Positions 61,307 to 64,000 of a stretch of DNA of 64,000 nucleotides are shown in pieces. Location of the stretch: assembly GCA_028386065.3 (NCBI GenBank), contig JAKUCV010001340.1:65677-129676 (forward strand), written 5' to 3'. Below the pieces are notes generated by a model, which ran no database searches, was not told the origin of the DNA, and worked only from the letters and a program-made list of their open reading frames with translations. This DNA comes from Turnera subulata. Taxonomy: Eukaryota > Streptophyta > Magnoliopsida > Malpighiales > Passifloraceae. Position 1 is the stretch's first letter. Each line of letters begins with the position of its first letter. Both the position numbers and the translations under genes were made by a program.

Positions 61307-64000
61307 TTAAAAAGACACTGTTGAAATTGGCAGTGTAGTTCTGTTATTCCTCTGTGGGTTGGAACCCGATAAAAGCTTCAATGCATCTTCCATGGATGGT
61401 CGATCAGCTGGCCTACTTCTGGTGCAGAGCAGAGCAACTTCAACAACCCGTTTTATGTCCTCTTGTTCTGAACCTGTTGATCCAGCTTCATTCTCGTTAT
61501 AAATCTCTCTTAAAAGTACCTCCCTAGATTTGCCTTGTATGCTTCCTCCAGCATTTGTCAATTTACCATTTGTCAGGATTTCCAGGATGAGTTCTCCGAA
61601 GCTATAGATATCCATGTTGAGTTCCTCTTTTATGGAGTTGTTGGATTCACCTGTTTGAAGTATATATACATAAGCATCCTTGAGCAGTTTCTCATGCTTT
61701 GTGACTGTAAAGACTTACGAATGATGCAAGAAAATTCCATCTGTTTAAATCATTCTCTTTTCTGTTGCAGAACAGTAAGATAACTTTGCTAATCTTTTCT
61801 AAAGGAATAAATCATAGGAAAACTAGCTGTAAAACTCTGTCTGTACTTAGTCCTGTGACTACTTTTTGGTTAGTCTTTTGGCAGTTTTCCTACATCAAAA
61901 ATTAAAGTATAGTACAGGTTATCCAGACATTCTTACAACTTTATACTGTCCTGGTTCCTCTAAAGGAATTATTTGTTTGTTTGATATGCCTAGGCAACTG
62001 ACATACAAGCAGGAATCGTAGAATATCTCGTGCATGCAACTTAAAAGACAAATGCCACAAAAATCAAGTAGCAGACATGAATACCTGTTTCTCTAATTGA
62101 AACTTTTGTTAAGGATGAGCTCTTTTTGATTCCTTCCAGGTACTTGATTCCAAATTCTGCCAGATGGGGTTCCATATTTTCGTCGAATACTATGTTGCTT
62201 GACTTCAAATCTCCATGCGGAATTGCTGGAAAACAGTCATGGTGAAGGAAGCAAAGTCCTCTGGCAATGCCAACCACTAGTTTGTACTTGGCCAACCAGT
62301 CCCTCTTCACATTAATTTTCTCAGCCAAATTTCCATTAGGCAAGTAATCATACAAGAGATAAGCTACATGCCCGTTGTAGCAGAATCCCAACAATCTAAC
62401 CAAATTCTTGTGCCTCGCATTTCCCATTTGCATTATAAATTCTGTCATGATCTTCCTTCCCTTTGCTTCCAGTTCAATCTTTTTCACAGAAACCGGTAAT
62501 CCTGTGGGCAGAACGGCTTTGTAAACTGAAGCTGAAAGTGATGACACTGCTTCCATTGATTCACTAGAATTAAAACTCCTCAAAACATCATTTGCTGTGA
62601 ATCTTGGAAGTCCACTGAAGGAGATCATGTGCCACTGGCCTTTACTTCCCCTACGGAGATAGAACATCAGCAAAGCAGATGCTGCAATGAATACAACCAC
62701 CCCTGCACAGAGTAGCAGAACCCAAGAAAGCTTCCACGTGCCTTTCCTTCCCAATATTGTTGCAACTGAAGCACCACATGGTTGTAAAGGTGCTCCACAT
62801 AGCTTAGGATTTCCAGCATATGCACTTCTATCCATTAATCTAAATGCTTTTTTGGAGGGAATGGACCCTGAGATATCGTTAAATGACACATTTAGAAGCA
62901 CCAAACTTGAAGAATCACCCAATTTCTCTGGTATTGGACCACTGAAGTTATTATGTGACAAGTCGAGCACATTCAAAGCTGCAAGGCTTGAAAACTCCTC
63001 TGGTATACTGCCAGTGAACTTATTATTGGCCAAATCCATCTGTTCAAGACCATGACAATTAGAAACACTTGGTGGGACCTTTCCTGCTATATTGTTCATG
63101 TGTAACTCTATAACAGAAAAAGATTTGCAGGACTCAAATGGAGGAAGATTGCCTGAGATGTTACAGGCCGAGGCAGAGAAGTTTTGGAGACTTGATGAAG
63201 ACCATGTATGCTCCGGAATAGTGCCTCCAAGCTCCGGATTATTGGAGATATTGAAGTACTCAAGGTTGGGAGCTTCAGAAATATCTGTGGGAATTCCACC
63301 AGTAAACTTGTTCTGGGAAAGGTCCACATATGTGATGTCAGGAAGATTGATGAACTTGAGAGGAATATCACCTGAGAAGGAATTTTCTTCAAGCCTAAGA
63401 CGCACAAGTGAAGAACAATTGGAGATAGATGGCCAAAGACTTCCTGTAAACTTGTTGGAAAACAGGATCAACTTGAATAGCTCGCCTCCTGCACAAATAT
63501 ATGGTGGGATGCTGCCACTGAACATGTTTGTTGAAACATCCACCCATCGGAGCTTTGAGTTCTTGCCTAAGTCCTGGGGGAGCGAGCCAGAGAAGAAGTT
63601 GTTCCATATAAGAAGAGTTTCTAGTGAAGGTAGCTGTGCAATGCCTTCTGGTACAGTGCCATTCATTTCATTGTACATTAGACTTAGCAACTTCAGATTC
63701 TTCAACTCAGCAAAACTCTCAGGTATAGGCCCAGAAAGTTGATTATCGGAAAGATCCAAGCTCGAGAGAGGAACAATCCTGCTAAACTCCCATGGGACCA
63801 ATCCACTGAGCTGGTTTCTGAAGAGAAACAGAGAGTGCAGATTGGTCATATTAGAGAGTTCCTTAGGTATTGGACCAGAGAGATTTGCACCAGCTATGTC
63901 GAGATACTGAAGCGCACTCATGTTACCTAGCTGCCAAGGGATACTCCCCTCATAAGAATTATAACCAATCTCCATATGAGTCACTGTCTTGAGTTTTCCC
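61307..64000 (-). CDS. LRR receptor pseudokinase, MOL1-like (5' part outside window)
   Basis: Minus strand; the frame is open through the window end, so the signal peptide and first LRRs lie beyond 64000. Visible exons are 62085-64000 and 61307-61650, joined in phase (ACA-G|GT). About 16 LRRs of the LxxLxLxxNxxxGxIP type are followed by a cysteine pair (PKLCGAPLQPCG), a transmembrane segment (about 62650-62715) and a kinase-like domain. The catalytic residues are altered: HGDLKSSNIVFD replaces HRD, and HLAEFG replaces DFG. VSVKKIELE keeps the ATP-site lysine. This combination and the overall sequence resemble Arabidopsis MOL1 (At5g51350), a relative of PXY/TDR that restrains cambium activity; the match is from memory. 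Likely a signalling pseudokinase. Confidence 0.85.

Overview
The window is nuclear DNA of a plant, almost certainly a eudicot. It has many GT-AG introns, AT-rich spacers, Helitron, LINE, SINE-like and Copia elements, and plant-only families (GH18 chitinase-receptor kinases, CHX exchangers, plasma-membrane proton pumps, LRR receptor kinases). The species cannot be named from sequence alone. Exon structures below were joined by hand by matching reading phase and GT-AG sites.

Layout: 1-5.5 kb is a graveyard. It holds a Helitron-like terminus, fragments of a CYP76-type cytochrome P450 and a frameshifted fragment of a PDR-type ABCG transporter, all read on the minus strand. 5.5-14.7 kb is a same-strand cluster of three GH18 genes. 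The first is an intact receptor kinase with a chitinase-like ectodomain whose catalytic motif is lost. The second is a frameshifted copy that stops in the middle of the kinase. The third is a secreted class V chitinase with an intact catalytic motif. 15.7-18.6 kb is a DCN1-like cullin neddylation gene (minus). 20.4-23.1 kb holds a SINE-like retroposon and a LINE that has both ends but lacks ORF2. 23.8-26.0 kb is an F-box gene broken by two in-frame stops. 27.3 kb is ribosomal protein eL39. 30.3-34.4 kb is a complete plasma-membrane H+-ATPase with an upstream ORF and a hairpin in its leader. 35.1-38.1 kb is a WDR76/CMR1-type WD40 gene. 38.6-41.4 kb is an FAD-dependent oxidoreductase (minus). 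42.1-47.2 kb is the replication licensing gene MCM5 (minus), with one suspect frameshift. 47.7-50.5 kb looks like one Helitron. 52.6-58.4 kb is a CHX cation/H+ exchanger pseudogene whose first exon is split by a 2.55-kb gag-protease-only Copia element. 59.3-60.2 kb is a one-exon uroporphyrinogen-III synthase-like gene. 61.3 kb to the window end is the 3' part of an LRR receptor pseudokinase resembling MOL1 (minus).

Themes: (1) the GH18 array places dead-ectodomain receptor kinases next to a probably active chitinase of the same fold. (2) MCM5 and the WDR76-type gene both carry E2F-like promoter sites. (3) Several mobile elements are internally deleted but keep their ends and target-site duplications, so they probably moved with help from other elements. 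Intergenic stretches with nothing recognisable are listed as such.
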